The notes under the pieces: generated by a model
What the model saw: the letters and a program-made list of their open reading frames with translations, nothing else
What the model was told of the DNA's origin: nothing
Databases searched by the model: none
NCBI RefSeq assembly: GCF_000316575.1
Contig: NC_019682.1
Coordinates: 6,497,501-6,561,500 of the forward strand
Reading direction: 5' to 3'
Length of the DNA stretch: 64,000 bases
Origin: Calothrix sp. PCC 7507
GTDB taxonomy: Bacteria > Cyanobacteriota > Cyanobacteriia > Cyanobacteriales > Nostocaceae
Program-made: the position numbers and the translations under genes
In this document: piece after piece, positions 44,055 to 53,703 of the stretch
Numbering within the stretch: the first letter of the stretch is position 1
Layout: each line of letters begins with the position of its first letter

Positions 44055-47000
44055 TTGTGCCTGTTCTAAGCAAACAATTAATTTTTCGGCTAAAGTCTGC
44101 ACACTTGGTTCTCCCAGCATACCTAGATGTGTACCAGGAACTTCGTGAATCTCCACTCCTTTTTTAGCCATGCCATTCCAGCCTCTACAGGGTTGGAACT
44201 GACACCATCTCAACACTTCTTTGGTAGTAAATAATGTTACTTTACCGGCGTAGGGTTGTGGTAAATAATCTGCCATTGTGGCTTGCTTGAGAGCTTCTAT
44301 TAATACCATGTTGTAAGGGTTGGCATCTTCAGCAAAAGAGTGTTCATTCCACAAGTCGAATTTGCTGCTTGGTTTCCCGGTTAACATGGATTTAAACCAA
44401 TCTACTTTGGCGAAAAAATAGTTCCATCTATCTGGCGATCGCAGTCGCAAGAAAGTCAGTAAGTAGACATAAAGTGTCCGTACTAGGGAAGGATGATTGA
44501 TATACAAACTGGGGCTATATGTATCAAACATGGCTAGTAAAGCCACGCGATCGCCTTGGGCAACTAACTGACGCGCCATTTCAAAAGCAACTGTCCCGCC
44601 ACTAGAGAAACCACCCAACATATAGGGGCCGTGCGGTTGAACAGTGCGAATTTCTTGGATGTAGTGAGATGCCATATCTTCAACTCTAGTGTGGGGAGCT
44701 TGTTTACCATCAAGTCCTTGTGCTTGTAACCCATACACTGGTTGTTCTGAACCTAGGTAACGGACTAGAGTTTGGTAGCCAATAACATTACCTCCCAGGG
44801 CATGGATCAAGAATAAAGGACGTTTGGCATTGCTACTTGGCTGAATTGTCACCAGAGAAGACCAAGAAGCTGATTGGTGAGATTGGCTGAGAATGCTAGC
44901 TAACTGTTCTATTGTGGGAGCTTGAAACAAGGTCGCTAGGGGAAGTTTTTGACCAAATTTCTTTTCGATTTGTGTAAATAATTTTACCGCTAGTAGCGAA
45001 TTTCCGCCCAAATCAAAGAAATGATCGCTGATGCCAATTGACTCAATACCTAAAACCGCTGACCAAATTTGCGCTAACTCAATTTCTACGGTGTTCTTAG
45101 GCGCAACAAAGGCTTTTTCTAATTCTGATCGGGTTTGGTTGGGTATGGGCAAAGCGCGGCGGTCTACCTTACCATTGGGAGTCAGTGGGATGTGGGCGAT
45201 CGCTACAAAAGCAGATGGAATCATATACTCTGGCAATTTCTCTTGGAGAAACCGCCGCAATTCATTCATCGTCGGTGTAGATTCACCATTTACCACGACA
45301 TACGCCACCAATCGCTTATTTCCTGGCTCATCCTCTCTGGCTATCACTACAGTTTCCTGTACACAGTTGTGTTGTGTGAGTACACTCTCAATTTCTCCCA
45401 ACTCGATGCGGAAACCGCGAATCTTCACCTGATGGTCAATCCGACCGAGGAATTCAATATTACCATCACTGAGATAGCGGGCTAAGTCTCCTGTCTTATA
45501 TAGTCGTGCTTCTCTCTTGTCGCTAAAGGGATTGGGGATAAATTTTTGGGCTGTGAGTTCGGGTTGATTTAAATAGCCAGAGGCTAAACATTCTCCACCA
45601 ATATGCAATTCCCCAGAAACACCAATTGGGCAGGGATTGAGGTAAGCATCAAGAATATAATATTCGGCGTTTTGGATGGGTTTGCCATAAGGAATACTCT
45701 TCCAATACGGCTCGACTTTGCCAATGGGATAATAATTAGACCAAACTGTGGCTTCCGTTGCTCCACCCAAACTAATTACCTCGACCCCTGGGAAGGTGGT
45801 TTTCAGTAAATCTGCGAGTGGCACAGGTATCCAATCACCACTCATAAATACTAGCCGCAATTGGGGATGGCAATTACTTTCGTGAACCATTGGGAAAAAA
45901 GTAGCCAGTTGTTGCAGTGCAGGCGGCGCAGAATCCCAGAATGTGATTGGCTCATGACAAAGAATGTCCAACAAAGCTTCTGGATCTCGGACATCATGAC
46001 TAGCGACAACCCGAATCGAACCACCTGCAGCTAAAAGTCCGAAAATGTCATAGACTGACAGGTCAAAACACAAGGATGTGATAAATAAAACTCTGTCGTC
46101 AGCATTAACATTGAATGTTTTGTTCACCCACTCAATCAGGTTGATCACTGGTTGATGACGAACTACAACCCCCTTTGGTGTACCTGTAGAGCCAGAGGTA
46201 AAAATCACATAGGCAATATCATTTGAATTAGCAGATTTTGGTAAATTTTTTGTGGGCAGTAAATCTAGATAGGCACGATTCCACACCTGCTGATGTCCAA
46301 CTTGCTGAACAGATTGAGTATGTGCGGATTGATCTAAACAGATTAGGTGTTGCAGTGCGATCAGTTCTAGCTCATAAATACTGGGTAAAAGGCAAGTTTG
46401 GGTGACTAGACAGTTAATTTGCCCAGAAGACAGCAGTAATTGAATGCGTGCTTTGGGGAAACTGGGTTCTAGTGGCACGTATGCACCTCCAGCTTTCAAA
46501 ATCCCTAGGACAGCCGGAATCATTTCTAGCGATCGCTCTAAATATACAGCGACTAACACCCCTGGTTTGACACCCAGTTGCTGCAAGTGATGGGCTAACT
46601 GATTAGCTCTACAGTTCAAATCTTTATAGGTTAGTTGTTCCTCTCCACAAACAACGGCTATAGCGTCGGGTGTTTGCTCTACTTGAGCCTCAAAGAGTTG
46701 ATGAATACAAAGTTGCTCTGCAAAATCTGCTTGTGTATGATTCCACTCGATCAACATTTGATGTTTTTCATCTGTCGTCAATAGTGGCAATTCTCCTAAA
46801 TACTGCCAAGGATTAGTTGCCATACTGGACAACAAAGTCTGAAGATGTCCCAGCATCCGCCGGATTTTAGCATCGGCGAATTTTTTTTGGTCGTATTTGA
46901 GTTTCAATAACAGTTCTGACTCTGCATAACCAACCAATGTCAGAGGAAAGTTAGTTTGTTCTTCTAACTGGAATTCCAGGTTTTGCCATCTCCCACCCTG

Positions 47001-48095
47001 AGAACGTAAAGCTGAATTCAGTTCATAGTTTTCAAATACCAGGATGCTATCAAATAAGGAAGTTCCGCCGGGGACATCACTCCAGCGTTGAATTTTGACT
47101 AGGGGTGTATGTTCGTAGTCTCGCAAAGCCAACCACTGCGATCGCAATTCTCTCAGCCAAGTCAGCAGCGGTTTTTCCCCGGAAACGCTAACTCGAACTG
47201 GCAAGGTATTGATCAACAGTCCTACCATCGATTCCGCACCAGCTACGGAGGAATGACGACAGGCTCTGGTTGCACCAAAGACAACATCTGTTTCACCACT
47301 GTAACGACTGAGCAATAAAGCCCAAGCACCTTGTACTAAGGTATTCAGCGTGAGTTGATGTTGTTGTGCTAAAGACTGCAACATCGCCGTAGTTTTTTCT
47401 GAGAGTCGGATTGCTTGTTCGCCAAAACTGCCTTGCTCACGAGGAACTGAGTCTACTAATAAAGGTGTGGGTGCAGTCAAGCCTTTGAGCAAGTCCCGCC
47501 AAAAACTTTCAGCCTTATTCCAATCCTGTTGATGTAGCCAGGCGATATGATCTTGATAAGGATGTGGTTGTGGAAGTTGTAAGTCTTTTCCTTCGCAGAA
47601 AGCGTCATAAAGGGTGAATAATTCCTTGATGATGACTGACAAAGAACGACCATCTAGCAAGGCATGGTGAAAAGTCCAAATAAATTGGTAGACGGATTCT
47701 TGCAAGCGAAATAATGCTAGGCGCATCAATGGCGCATCATTTAGCTGAAAACCACGCCGGCGATCGCTTTGCAGATAGGCTTGCAATTTAGTTGATTGTT
47801 CTGTGTCAGACAGGTCACACCAATCTTGCTGTTCCAGGGGAATGATGACGTTTCGATGCACACGTTGTTGAGGTTCTCGTTCACTTTCCCAATCAAAACT
47901 AGTTCTCAAAACTGCGTGTCGGGCTACAACTGTCTGCCATGCTTGTTGAAATGCCAAAACATCAATTTTTTCATCTACTAAACAGATCATCTGCTCAATA
48001 TCCACTCCCGAATTTTGAGCAACTAGATTGTTAAACAGCATTCCTTGCTGCATCGATGAAAGTTGATATAAATCTTTCGTAGCTACTATTTTCAT
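44049..48095 (-). CDS. Single-module nonribosomal peptide synthetase, C-A-T-TE
   Basis: This 1348-residue enzyme forms one complete NRPS module. Condensation domain: about 1-440, active site H143-H144-ALL-D148-G149. Adenylation domain: about 455-985, TSGSTGTPKG, YKTGDLARY, NGKVDR. Carrier domain: about 995-1070, FFDLGGNSLL with S1033 for phosphopantetheine. Thioesterase: about 1090-1345, GGFSSGG with S1164. The residues lining the amino acid pocket read D678, L679, Y682, D721, F750, S752, L776, V784, W785, K976. This shares seven of ten positions with the cysteine code DLYNLSLIWK. No further NRPS/PKS gene or tailoring enzyme is adjacent. The product is unknown. Confidence 0.93.
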   Translation of the reverse strand: MKIVATKDLYQLSSMQQGMLFNNLVAQNSGVDIEQMICLVDEKIDVLAFQQAWQTVVARHAVLRTSFDWESEREPQQRVHRNVIIPLEQQDWCDLSDTEQSTKLQAYLQSDRRRGFQLNDAPLMRLALFRLQESVYQFIWTFHHALLDGRSLSVIIKELFTLYDAFCEGKDLQLPQPHPYQDHIAWLHQQDWNKAESFWRDLLKGLTAPTPLLVDSVPREQGSFGEQAIRLSEKTTAMLQSLAQQHQLTLNTLVQGAWALLLSRYSGETDVVFGATRACRHSSVAGAESMVGLLINTLPVRVSVSGEKPLLTWLRELRSQWLALRDYEHTPLVKIQRWSDVPGGTSLFDSILVFENYELNSALRSQGGRWQNLEFQLEEQTNFPLTLVGYAESELLLKLKYDQKKFADAKIRRMLGHLQTLLSSMATNPWQYLGELPLLTTDEKHQMLIEWNHTQADFAEQLCIHQLFEAQVEQTPDAIAVVCGEEQLTYKDLNCRANQLAHHLQQLGVKPGVLVAVYLERSLEMIPAVLGILKAGGAYVPLEPSFPKARIQLLLSSGQINCLVTQTCLLPSIYELELIALQHLICLDQSAHTQSVQQVGHQQVWNRAYLDLLPTKNLPKSANSNDIAYVIFTSGSTGTPKGVVVRHQPVINLIEWVNKTFNVNADDRVLFITSLCFDLSVYDIFGLLAAGGSIRVVASHDVRDPEALLDILCHEPITFWDSAPPALQQLATFFPMVHESNCHPQLRLVFMSGDWIPVPLADLLKTTFPGVEVISLGGATEATVWSNYYPIGKVEPYWKSIPYGKPIQNAEYYILDAYLNPCPIGVSGELHIGGECLASGYLNQPELTAQKFIPNPFSDKREARLYKTGDLARYLSDGNIEFLGRIDHQVKIRGFRIELGEIESVLTQHNCVQETVVIAREDEPGNKRLVAYVVVNGESTPTMNELRRFLQEKLPEYMIPSAFVAIAHIPLTPNGKVDRRALPIPNQTRSELEKAFVAPKNTVEIELAQIWSAVLGIESIGISDHFFDLGGNSLLAVKLFTQIEKKFGQKLPLATLFQAPTIEQLASILSQSHQSASWSSLVTIQPSSNAKRPLFLIHALGGNVIGYQTLVRYLGSEQPVYGLQAQGLDGKQAPHTRVEDMASHYIQEIRTVQPHGPYMLGGFSSGGTVAFEMARQLVAQGDRVALLAMFDTYSPSLYINHPSLVRTLYVYLLTFLRLRSPDRWNYFFAKVDWFKSMLTGKPSSKFDLWNEHSFAEDANPYNMVLIEALKQATMADYLPQPYAGKVTLFTTKEVLRWCQFQPCRGWNGMAKKGVEIHEVPGTHLGMLGEPSVQTLAEKLIVCLEQAQG

Positions 48096-48797
48096 TCTGT
48101 TTTTATAAAAATAATGAATGACTTAATAATTGGTTAAAATGCAACCATAGTGATTACAAAATTAAATCAGACTTTAATGTGAATTAAGTCTTGAAACTCT
48201 TGTGTTTTTATAGGTAGTCCCGAATGATATAGAAATTCGGTTTGATTGTTGAACATATTTAAGTAGTAGGTAGGGCAATGCCCACCACATCCAGGGTTTG
48301 GTGGGCATTGCCCAACGCCACTCCTCTCAACGCGGGAAACCCGCGCACGAGGGTGGCTCCCCTACGTATAGTTCAAAAATCAAATAGGAGTCCTATAATA
48401 GATTGCTAAGGATACATCAAATCTATCCACGAATTAGTCAATAAATTTTCTAGAATAGGCAGAGAACTTACGAAATTTATGGTAGTGCAGTTTCGATAAG
48501 CATCAATAGAATTTAGCAGGTAATATTTCCAATTTTGTATTATAAGAATAAAGAATTATCTACATTTTGCAAAGAAAATATAAAGCTATAATAGCTTTAC
48601 CGTGATTTAAACTAATAAATTCGATATTTTTTGACCAGCGAAAAGTAAACAAAGCTAAAACCCTCTTTCCTCCTGTATTCTGGCTGGTTGTTGAGCGTAG
48701 CCGAAACACTGTCTCCTTCTTTATCCCAACGATAATTATTTACGCCCACCTACTTACAGTATTCAAACTGAGCGAAATGAACTTTTGACAGCAAGCC
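48096..48797. other. Intergenic region upstream of the NRPS
   Basis: Apart from the dispersed element at 48262-48400, no gene or RNA is seen. The AT-rich 48096-48200 segment presumably holds the NRPS promoter. Positions 48700-48797 contain a piece (TTTACGCCCACCTACTTA) also seen near 35.33 kb (TTTACGCCAAGTTACTTA), probably another repeat remnant. Confidence 0.45.
48262..48400 (-). repeat. Dispersed palindromic element, copy 2
   Basis: This is an inverted copy of the 36901-37032 element: the minus strand starts ATAGGACTCCTATTTGATTT and carries the same GGGGAGCCACCCTCG and GCGCGGGTTTCCCGCG modules. The terminal hairpin loop (CATCCAGGGTTT) has the plus-strand orientation in both copies, so relative to the rest of the element it is flipped. 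Confidence 0.85.
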
Positions 48798-51080
48798 TTA
48801 ATTAATTACCTTTTGCAAGGTTAGCAATAATTCATTAATGGTGTAAGGCTTTGCTAAAAGGGTAGTCACACCACTTTCGGCGATCGCTTCCAGCTTGTCA
48901 CTCGACATTAGTCCGCTGCTGGCAATAATTTTTACCTTGGGATTGATTTTCTTTAAGGTACGGATAGCGGTTAAACCATCGAGGTTAGGCAACATCATAT
49001 CCATGAGGACGACGCTGATTTGATTCATATTTGTCGCATAAAGTGCGATCGCTTCAATCCCATCACTAGCGATCAGGGCTTTGTAGTTATGTGTTTCTAG
49101 AGAAGTTTTAGTAATATCTTGAATGGCGGGTTCATCATCCACCACCAAAATCAGTTCTCCATGTCCTGTAAACACAGTTAAATCTTCTATAGTCAGCGTC
49201 TCCATGCCTTCGACGGCTGGTAAGTACACCTTAAATTGAGTTCCTACTCCCACTTCACTATACACATTCACAAAACCACCGTGGCTTTTGACAATGCCAA
49301 TGATAGTAGAAAGTCCTAACCCTGTACCTTGTCCGACTTCCTTTGTCGTGAAGAATGGCTCGAAAATTCTATCTAATATTTCGTTGGGAATCCCCACGCC
49401 GGTATCAGAGACAGTAATCATTATATAATGCCCAACTTTAGCTTCTAAGTTCATCCGGGCATAATTTTCGTCAATAAACAGATTTTTCGCAGACATCCGC
49501 AATGTACCGCCATAGGGCATAGCATCACGAGCATTGACGCAGAGATTCATCAGTACTTGATGGAGTTGAGTCCCATCTCCAGAAACCATCCATAAGTTTT
49601 GCGATACATCGGTGTAGACTTGGATGGATTTGGGAAATGTTTCTTTGAGGACTTTGCTAACTTCGACAATTAGGTGTCTGATTTGTAAATTGATCCGCTT
49701 TCCTTCCACACCCCGTGCAAACGACAACACCTGTTTGACTAAATCAGCGCCGCGTTTAGCGTTGATTTCCAGAATTTCCAATAGATGCATAGTCCGCTCA
49801 TCTGCATCGGGGAATTTTAGGGGTAGTAGCTGCGCTCCTGCTAAAATCGGGGTGAGGATATTGTTCAGGTCGTGAGCAATGCCACTAGCCAGAGTTCCGA
49901 TGCTTTCCAGGCGTTGAGCGCGAAACAATTGTGCTTCTAGGCGTTTCTTCTCAGTAATATCTGTGTCAACGGTGAGAATTGATTTGGGGTGTCCTTGTTC
50001 GTCACGTACTAGACTCCAGCGACTAGCAACTAAAATTTCCTTACCAGTTTTGGTAACTTTAGCTAACTCACCCTGCCATTTACCCTTGTTGAGGACAGTC
50101 ACAAAGGCGGTTTCCACTTCCTGGGGAATGTGTTCATCATATAAAAGATCGCTGGCATTGCTGCCTATAGCTTCCCCCATCTGCCAACCGTAGAGAGTTT
50201 CCGCCGCTTTATTCCAGAAGAGGATGCGATTTTGTAAATCTCGCACCAGAATGGCATCGGTGGTGAAATCTAGTAATGCTGCTTGTTCGCGGATTTTTTC
50301 TTCAGCTAATTTGCGATCGCGTAGTGCGGCTTGGCGATCGCTAATATCAATACAAGCACAGGTTATACCTACCACTGCTTGTGACTCATTTCGCAATGGC
50401 TCTACAGTTAAATCATAATAGCGATTTCCTTGTGCAGTTGTAATCGATAATTCATCTCGTGTACCGACACCAGTAGTCAACACTCCCAGTTTAATTACCG
50501 TTAGACGTTGGGCATCTTCAGCCGAAATCAGTTCCCAGTCTTGTTTGCCTAACATTTCTTCAGCCTTCAAGCCAAAACCGGGGTTATATACCCAGGTATA
50601 ACGTAATTCCTCGTTTTGGTTAAAGACAAAGATGGGTGAGTTTTTTAAAGCTACCCGGAATCGTTCCTCACTACGTCGCAGTGCCACCTCTCCCCGTTGA
50701 CGCTCGATCGCATAACGCATTGAACGTACCAGCAAATCACCTGTCACTTGCCCTTTGACTAAATAATCCTGCGCTCCTGCTTGCATGGCTCGCAAAGCCA
50801 AGGTTTCATCGTCCATACCCGTTAAGACGATAATAGGAATTGCTTTTGCTTGATGATGGGTTCTCACAAAGGTGTCTAACCCCTGGCTATCTGGCAATGA
50901 AAGGTCTAACAAAATCAAATCAAAGCTTTGGTTAACTAGATAGTTAAGTGCTTCATCTAGCCGCTGAGTGGGTATCAACTCCACCGTGACTGTGGTGACA
51001 TCCCTTAAAAACTCTTGTAATAACAGAACATCACCAGGATTGTCTTCTACTAATAAAACTTTAATATTTTCTCCTGCCAT
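48798..51080 (-). CDS. Hybrid sensor histidine kinase, REC-PAS-PAS-HisKA-HATPase-REC
   Basis: From ATG 51080 (GGAG eight bases upstream) the protein has 760 residues. An N-terminal receiver domain ([10 protein letters not shown], phosphoacceptor D59 in ILLDLSLPDS) is followed by two PAS domains, the H-box ASGIAHDLNNILTP with H403, the ATPase domain (NLCVNARDAMP, VSDTGVGI, GQGTGLGLSTI) and a C-terminal receiver (LILVVDDEPA ... VVLMDMMLPNLDG). No membrane segment is present, so it is cytoplasmic. It is the third gene of a phosphorelay operon, five bases after the single-domain regulator. The signal is unknown. Confidence 0.92.
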   Translation of the reverse strand: MAGENIKVLLVEDNPGDVLLLQEFLRDVTTVTVELIPTQRLDEALNYLVNQSFDLILLDLSLPDSQGLDTFVRTHHQAKAIPIIVLTGMDDETLALRAMQAGAQDYLVKGQVTGDLLVRSMRYAIERQRGEVALRRSEERFRVALKNSPIFVFNQNEELRYTWVYNPGFGLKAEEMLGKQDWELISAEDAQRLTVIKLGVLTTGVGTRDELSITTAQGNRYYDLTVEPLRNESQAVVGITCACIDISDRQAALRDRKLAEEKIREQAALLDFTTDAILVRDLQNRILFWNKAAETLYGWQMGEAIGSNASDLLYDEHIPQEVETAFVTVLNKGKWQGELAKVTKTGKEILVASRWSLVRDEQGHPKSILTVDTDITEKKRLEAQLFRAQRLESIGTLASGIAHDLNNILTPILAGAQLLPLKFPDADERTMHLLEILEINAKRGADLVKQVLSFARGVEGKRINLQIRHLIVEVSKVLKETFPKSIQVYTDVSQNLWMVSGDGTQLHQVLMNLCVNARDAMPYGGTLRMSAKNLFIDENYARMNLEAKVGHYIMITVSDTGVGIPNEILDRIFEPFFTTKEVGQGTGLGLSTIIGIVKSHGGFVNVYSEVGVGTQFKVYLPAVEGMETLTIEDLTVFTGHGELILVVDDEPAIQDITKTSLETHNYKALIASDGIEAIALYATNMNQISVVLMDMMLPNLDGLTAIRTLKKINPKVKIIASSGLMSSDKLEAIAESGVTTLLAKPYTINELLLTLQKVIN

Positions 51081-51085
51081 GTTGA

Positions 51086-51532
51086 TTACTCCGGTGGCAG
51101 CTTGACAATGGCAAACCAAAAGTTTTCTATAGAGCGCACAATTTTCACAAATTGATCGAAGTCAACTGGCTTAGTTATGTAGCAGTTGGCACATAAGTTA
51201 TAGGCTTTCAGCACGTCTTCTTCAGCGTGGGAAGTCGTCAAGACAACAACGGGAATTCGCCGGAGATTTTCATCGGCTTTAATTTCTGCCAATACTTCTC
51301 GCCCATCTTTCCTAGGCAGGTTCAAATCCAACAGCACAATATCGGGATGGGCAGCTGCGGTATATTGTTCTTGTTTTCGCAAGAATGCCATAGCCTCTAC
51401 CCCATCTTCGACTACGTTCAGGTGAATTGAAATTTTGCTATCTTCAAGGGCGATCCTTGTGAGCAGGGCATCGCCAGGATTGTCTTCTACTAACAAAACC
51501 TCAATAGGCATAATCGCTGCTCTAGTATTCAC
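51086..51532 (-). CDS. Single-domain response regulator (Rcp1/CheY-like)
   Basis: The 148-residue protein is a receiver domain only: [20 protein letters not shown], phosphoacceptor in [25 protein letters not shown] and the K in [13 protein letters not shown]. The LNLPRKDG and tail SIENFWF are typical of Rcp1-type regulators that partner phytochrome-like kinases. The GTG at 51532 follows the kinase stop by five bases with AGGA upstream; ATG 51511 is an alternative. It probably relays phosphate from the upstream GAF/PAS kinase to the downstream hybrid kinase or another target. Confidence 0.92.
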   Translation of the reverse strand: MNTRAAIMPIEVLLVEDNPGDALLTRIALEDSKISIHLNVVEDGVEAMAFLRKQEQYTAAAHPDIVLLDLNLPRKDGREVLAEIKADENLRRIPVVVLTTSHAEEDVLKAYNLCANCYITKPVDFDQFVKIVRSIENFWFAIVKLPPE

Positions 51533-51537
51533 GATTG

Positions 51538-53703
51538 CTATCCTGCTTTATCTGGAATTGTAAAGTAAAAAATCGAGCCTTGACCCGGTTCCGACTCAAC
51601 CCAGATACTACCGTGATGACGTTCGATAATTTTCTTGCAAATTGCTAGACCAATACCAGTACCTGGATACTTACTTCTACCATGTAAGCGCTGAAAAATC
51701 ACAAAGATGCGTTCCGCATATTGAGTTTCTAAACCAATTCCATTATCGCGCACTGAGAATAACCATTCGGTTTCTGTCAGGTTGAGATTTGTATGTTTTT
51801 CATCTGGGGTGACTGTTCTCTTCACCGCGCCGATATGAATTTTGGGTGGTTCTTCCCGACTAAATTTGATGGCGTTACTGATGAAGTTTTGAAACACTTG
51901 CAGCATTTGGGTAGTATCAGCTCTTACTTGGGGTAAGGAGTCATGGGTGATTACTGCACCACTTTCTTTGATTGCTACTTGGAGATTAGCGATCGCCTTT
52001 GCTAAAACAGTCTGACAATCAACCAATACAAAGGGTTGTCCACGGGTACTGACGCGGGAATAGTTCAACAAATCGCTGATTAGTCTCTGCATCCGCCGCG
52101 CCCCGTCTACGGCGTAGCCAATGAATTCATCGGCGTTGGCATCTAGCTGATTTTTATACCTCCGCTCTAGTAGCTGTAAATAACTAGTCACCATCCGCAA
52201 TGGTTCCTGTAAGTCATGGGAAGCCACGTAAGCAAACTGTTCTAACTCGGCGTTAGAACGGGCGAGTTCTTGGCGTTGGCGAGTTTCACGTTCCAACAGT
52301 TGTGCCTGGGATAAAGCAATGCCAATTTGGTTAGCTAACTGTTGCAATAACTCCAACTCAAAGCTTGTCCATTGTCGAGGGGAGGCACACTGATGGGCGA
52401 TCAATAAGCCCCAAATGCTATCTCGCATGAGAATGGGCACTACTAAGTTAGCTTTGACACCAAACTGCTGGAGAAATTTTCGATAACAACCTTGGATATT
52501 GGCATCGGTAACATCTGCGATCGCACTGACTCTGCCCTGACGATATTTCTCTAAGTAGTTTTGCTGAAAACAGTGGTCAAGAATGTTTTGTCCTAGAACT
52601 ACTGGCCAACCAGGCTGTACCGCCTCTTGCACCACTTTTCCCGAACCATCAGCCCAGAGTTGAAAAATCAAGACTCGATCAGCTTGCAGAAGTTTTTGCA
52701 CTTCTGTAACTGTAGTTTGGAGGATTTCTTCCAGTTGTAATGATTCCCGAATTTTTAAGGTGATTTGGGCGAATAATTGCGATCGCTTATTTTGCCGTTT
52801 TAATTCTGCCTCTGCACACTGGCGATCAGTAATATCTTGCAGATAAACAGATAATCCTTCTGTGGCTGGATAGGCGTGAATTTCCCACCAGCGATCGCTT
52901 GATGGATAATATTCTGCAAATTCCACACTCATTTGTTTGGCGATCGCCCTGTGAAACTCACTATAGGATTTTGTACCAATTATTTCTGGAAACACTTCCC
53001 AAATACTATTACCCAATAACTCATGCTGAGTTTTCTGCAACACCCGTTCTGCTTGACTATTAACGTAGGTGAATCGCCATTCGCGATCTAACGCGAAAAA
53101 AGCATCAGTAATTCTTTCGAGAATCTTCGTAATGCGATTTCTTGATACTTCCGCCGCCGTCCTTACTGCTTGCTCATGCGTCATTAATTCCCCAGTAATC
53201 CGAGAAATCTCTACTACATTCAGCCTCAGTTCTAGTTGATCAATCACCAAGCGACTTAAAGCGACAACGGACTCTATTTGTTTTTGGCTGAGTTCCCGTG
53301 GCACTCTGTCAATTACACAGAGAGTTCCCAGCATATCACCCTTGGGTGTAATTAAGGGCACACCCACATAAAAACGCACATAAGGGTAGGATGTCACTAC
53401 CGGATTTTGCGCCAATTTTTCATCAGCTAACGTATCAGGAACCACCACAACCTGACGTTGCTCCTGGCACAGGTAAGATAATCCCACATTCCGGGGCATT
53501 TCTGGTACATCTATACCTAGTTTGGCCTTAAACCACTGACGATTTTCGTCAATGAAATTCACCAAAACAATGGGAGCATCACAAATGAAGGCTGCTAACC
53601 GAGCCAAATTGTCGTAAGCTTCTTCCGGTTCAGTGTCCAGAATTTGATATTGGTGGAGGGCTTCCAGTCTAGCTGCTTCACCGTTAGAGGATACATGTTT
53701 CAT
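51538..53703 (-). CDS. GAF-PAS-GAF sensor histidine kinase with phytochrome-type GAF
   Basis: The 721-residue cytoplasmic kinase has an N-terminal GAF (about 15-160), PAS (about 195-300), a second GAF (about 313-470), a HisKA with H496 ([12 protein letters not shown]) and HATPase (N610 region, [16 protein letters not shown]). The second GAF reads [16 protein letters not shown] ... C406-Y ... [15 protein letters not shown] ... WGLLIAHQC. This is the sequence signature of cyanobacteriochrome GAF domains, with a cysteine where bilin attaches, though Tyr replaces the usual His after it. First gene of the phosphorelay operon. The light-sensing role is inference. Confidence 0.9.
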   Translation of the reverse strand: MKHVSSNGEAARLEALHQYQILDTEPEEAYDNLARLAAFICDAPIVLVNFIDENRQWFKAKLGIDVPEMPRNVGLSYLCQEQRQVVVVPDTLADEKLAQNPVVTSYPYVRFYVGVPLITPKGDMLGTLCVIDRVPRELSQKQIESVVALSRLVIDQLELRLNVVEISRITGELMTHEQAVRTAAEVSRNRITKILERITDAFFALDREWRFTYVNSQAERVLQKTQHELLGNSIWEVFPEIIGTKSYSEFHRAIAKQMSVEFAEYYPSSDRWWEIHAYPATEGLSVYLQDITDRQCAEAELKRQNKRSQLFAQITLKIRESLQLEEILQTTVTEVQKLLQADRVLIFQLWADGSGKVVQEAVQPGWPVVLGQNILDHCFQQNYLEKYRQGRVSAIADVTDANIQGCYRKFLQQFGVKANLVVPILMRDSIWGLLIAHQCASPRQWTSFELELLQQLANQIGIALSQAQLLERETRQRQELARSNAELEQFAYVASHDLQEPLRMVTSYLQLLERRYKNQLDANADEFIGYAVDGARRMQRLISDLLNYSRVSTRGQPFVLVDCQTVLAKAIANLQVAIKESGAVITHDSLPQVRADTTQMLQVFQNFISNAIKFSREEPPKIHIGAVKRTVTPDEKHTNLNLTETEWLFSVRDNGIGLETQYAERIFVIFQRLHGRSKYPGTGIGLAICKKIIERHHGSIWVESEPGQGSIFYFTIPDKAG

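Noticed and set aside
45031-45485. Plus-strand ORFs inside the NRPS gene
   Set aside because: They are shadows of the minus-strand NRPS frame.
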